From the NCBI GenBank assembly GCA_946476985.1, contig CAMKWS010000001.1, positions 62,001 through 126,000 of the forward strand: a stretch of DNA of 64,000 bases. The letters run 5' to 3'. Both the position numbers and the translations under genes were made by a program. The notes beneath the pieces are model-generated. The model worked only from the letters and a program-made list of their open reading frames with translations. It was not told the DNA's origin and made no database searches. This document shows positions 62,258 through 64,000 of the stretch, in pieces. This DNA is from an uncultured Acetobacteraceae bacterium (GTDB lineage: Bacteria > Pseudomonadota > Alphaproteobacteria > Acetobacterales > Acetobacteraceae). Within the stretch, counting starts at the first letter, position 1. The number at the start of each line of letters is the position of its first letter.

Positions 62258-64000
62258 TTGACCGAGGCCAACCAAAATTCCAACACCGCCCTCTCCATTA
62301 CGCCAAGCCGCTCTGGCATTGCACGCCGCTATGGAGACTTTCCTAGCTTTGCCGCTGCTCTTGATTACGCAGCCCAAGGGGAAAGTGGTTTTAACATCTA
62401 TTCCGGACGCGGAACCCTTCTCGAGGTTCTGCCCTACCGCAAATTACGTGAACAGGCTCATGCAACGGCACGCCGCTTGCTAAGTTTAGGCTTAAAGCCG
62501 GGAGATCGCGTCGCAATCGTTGCTGAGAGTGATGGTGACTTTGCGCGTATCTTCTTTGGCTGCCAATATGCTGGTCTTGTTCCCGCTCCCTTGCCTCTGC
62601 CGGTGGCATTTGGCGGTAAAGAAGGTTACATTGAGACCCTCCGTGGAATGATTACAAGTGCATCGGCACGTGCTGTTGTTATTCCAGATGTCATCGGTGG
62701 TTGGGCCGCAGACATCATCGAAGGCTTTGACCTCCGCTTTGGCGGCTCCCCTGCTGAATTAATGTCATGCGAGGAAAAGGATATTCCTCTACCTGAAATT
62801 CAGGAAGATGGCTTATCTTACCTGCAGTTCTCTTCAGGTAGTACACGCTTCCCCATGGGAATTAGCGTGACACAGAAGGCTGGCATGGCAAATGCGCATG
62901 CTATTGCAAAATACGGCCTACAGGTTTTCCCAAGTGAAGATCCTCGTGATGACCGTTGTGTCTCTTGGCTGCCGCTTTATCATGACATGGGCCTAGTAGG
63001 TTTTTTCCTCACGCCAATGACATGCCAGCTATCTGTTGACCTTCTTCCAACACGTGAGTTCGCACGCCGCCCACATGTTTGGCTAGAACTTATCTCCCGC
63101 AATAAGGGTACACTCTCTTACAGCCCATCTTTTGGCTATGAGCTCTGTGCCCGCCGTGGAGCCCGTGAAGAGATTGATCTTTCTTCATGGCGTGTGGCTG
63201 GTATCGGCGGTGATATGATCCGCCCTCATATCATGAAAGGCTTTGGTGAAGTTTTCGCAGAACGCGGCTTTGATGCTCGTGCATTTGTCGCCAGCTACGG
63301 CATGGCAGAAACTACACTTGCTATCAGCTTTGCCCCACTGAACACAGGGCTTCGCACTGATAACGTTGATCTGCGCCGTCTAGAAGAAGAAAACTACGCG
63401 CACCCTGCTGATAAAGCGACAGCGACACCACGTGAGTTTGTTCTCTGCGGTGTTACCCTCCCCGGTCATCAGCTTGAAGTGCGTGACCCTTCTGGGAAAG
63501 TTCTGCAAGAGCGTGAAATCGGTACCGTTTATGTCCGCGGTCCAAGCTTGATGACTGGTTATTTCAATCGTCCAGAAGAGACAGCTAAAGCACTCTCTGC
63601 TGATGGGTGGTTGAATACTGGCGACATTGGCTACCTCTTAGATAATCAGGTTGTCATCACTGGCCGAGCAAAAGATCTCATTATCATCAACGCACGTAAC
63701 ATTTGGCCGCAAGACCTTGAATGGGCTGCTGAGCACGAGATTGACTCTCTTCGCTCCCGTGATGTTGCTGTTTTCTCTGTTGATGACAGTGCTGGTGAGC
63801 GCGTTGTGGCTCTTGTCCAGTGCCGCCTCACAGCAGAAGAACCTCGCGAGGCTCTGCGCAGCGAACTGACAGCTCTTTTCCGTCGTCTGCACGGTATTGA
63901 TGTCCAAGTTGAGTTGGTGCCCCCTCGCTCTCTTCCTCAGACCTCATCAGGTAAACTTACACGGGCACGTGCTAAGAATATGTTCCTGAATGGGGACTTC
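62258..64000 (+). CDS. Fatty acyl-AMP ligase (FAAL/FadD-like), 3' truncated by the window edge
   Basis: Manual translation from TTG: MTEANQNSNTALSITPSRSGIARRYGDFPSFAAALDYAAQ...LSYLQFSSGSTRFPMG...SWLPLYHDMGLVGF...ASYGMAETTLAISF...NTGDIGYL...GRAKDLIIINARNIWPQDLEW...; open to 64000 (581 codons, no stop), absent from ORF track. Confidence 0.92.
   Translation, partial: MTEANQNSNTALSITPSRSGIARRYGDFPSFAAALDYAAQGESGFNIYSGRGTLLEVLPYRKLREQAHATARRLLSLGLKPGDRVAIVAESDGDFARIFFGCQYAGLVPAPLPLPVAFGGKEGYIETLRGMITSASARAVVIPDVIGGWAADIIEGFDLRFGGSPAELMSCEEKDIPLPEIQEDGLSYLQFSSGSTRFPMGISVTQKAGMANAHAIAKYGLQVFPSEDPRDDRCVSWLPLYHDMGLVGFFLTPMTCQLSVDLLPTREFARRPHVWLELISRNKGTLSYSPSFGYELCARRGAREEIDLSSWRVAGIGGDMIRPHIMKGFGEVFAERGFDARAFVASYGMAETTLAISFAPLNTGLRTDNVDLRRLEEENYAHPADKATATPREFVLCGVTLPGHQLEVRDPSGKVLQEREIGTVYVRGPSLMTGYFNRPEETAKALSADGWLNTGDIGYLLDNQVVITGRAKDLIIINARNIWPQDLEWAAEHEIDSLRSRDVAVFSVDDSAGERVVALVQCRLTAEEPREALRSELTALFRRLHGIDVQVELVPPRSLPQTSSGKLTRARAKNMFLNGDF

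Noticed and set aside
61980-62377. Minus-strand ORFs between alr and the acyl-AMP ligase gene
   Set aside because: They overlap the leader/start of the FAAL gene, are short, mutually overlapping and without recognisable motifs.

Overview
The window looks like a chromosomal segment from an alphaproteobacterium of the acetic-acid-bacteria type (Acetobacteraceae); this is inferred from gene content and order, not from a search. Most of it is ordinary housekeeping sequence. This includes secDF, uup, cydDC-like genes, recQ, nrdR-nusB-thiL, glk, tolC, valS, ilvD, msrA, dut, coaBC, ubiE, mutM, rpsT, dnaA-dnaN-recF-gyrB, glmU-glmS, a CPA1 antiporter, a POT transporter and alr. There is also a TPP-riboswitch-controlled thiC-O-S-G-E-F-D operon. 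A fatty acyl-AMP ligase gene runs off the right edge from a TTG start and is missing from the ORF track. The accessory part is about 18.1-25.2 kb: a prophage-derived island beside a tRNA-Cys. It has an S24-type repressor flanked by TAGGA-N4-TCCTA operator-like palindromes, a Lar-like zinc ribbon, an RHH regulator with its own palindrome, a lysis cassette (holin-like, RNNNPGN-type endolysin, overlapping spanin pair) and a MazEF-like pair. No integrase or structural genes were recognised. Inserted in reverse orientation inside the lysis cassette is a small self-contained unit: a microcin/bacteriocin-like 70-aa precursor, a 59-aa membrane protein absent from the ORF track (candidate immunity protein), and a strong terminator. 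I regard this bacteriocin-immunity moron in a retained phage lysis cassette as the best candidate for an undescribed system.
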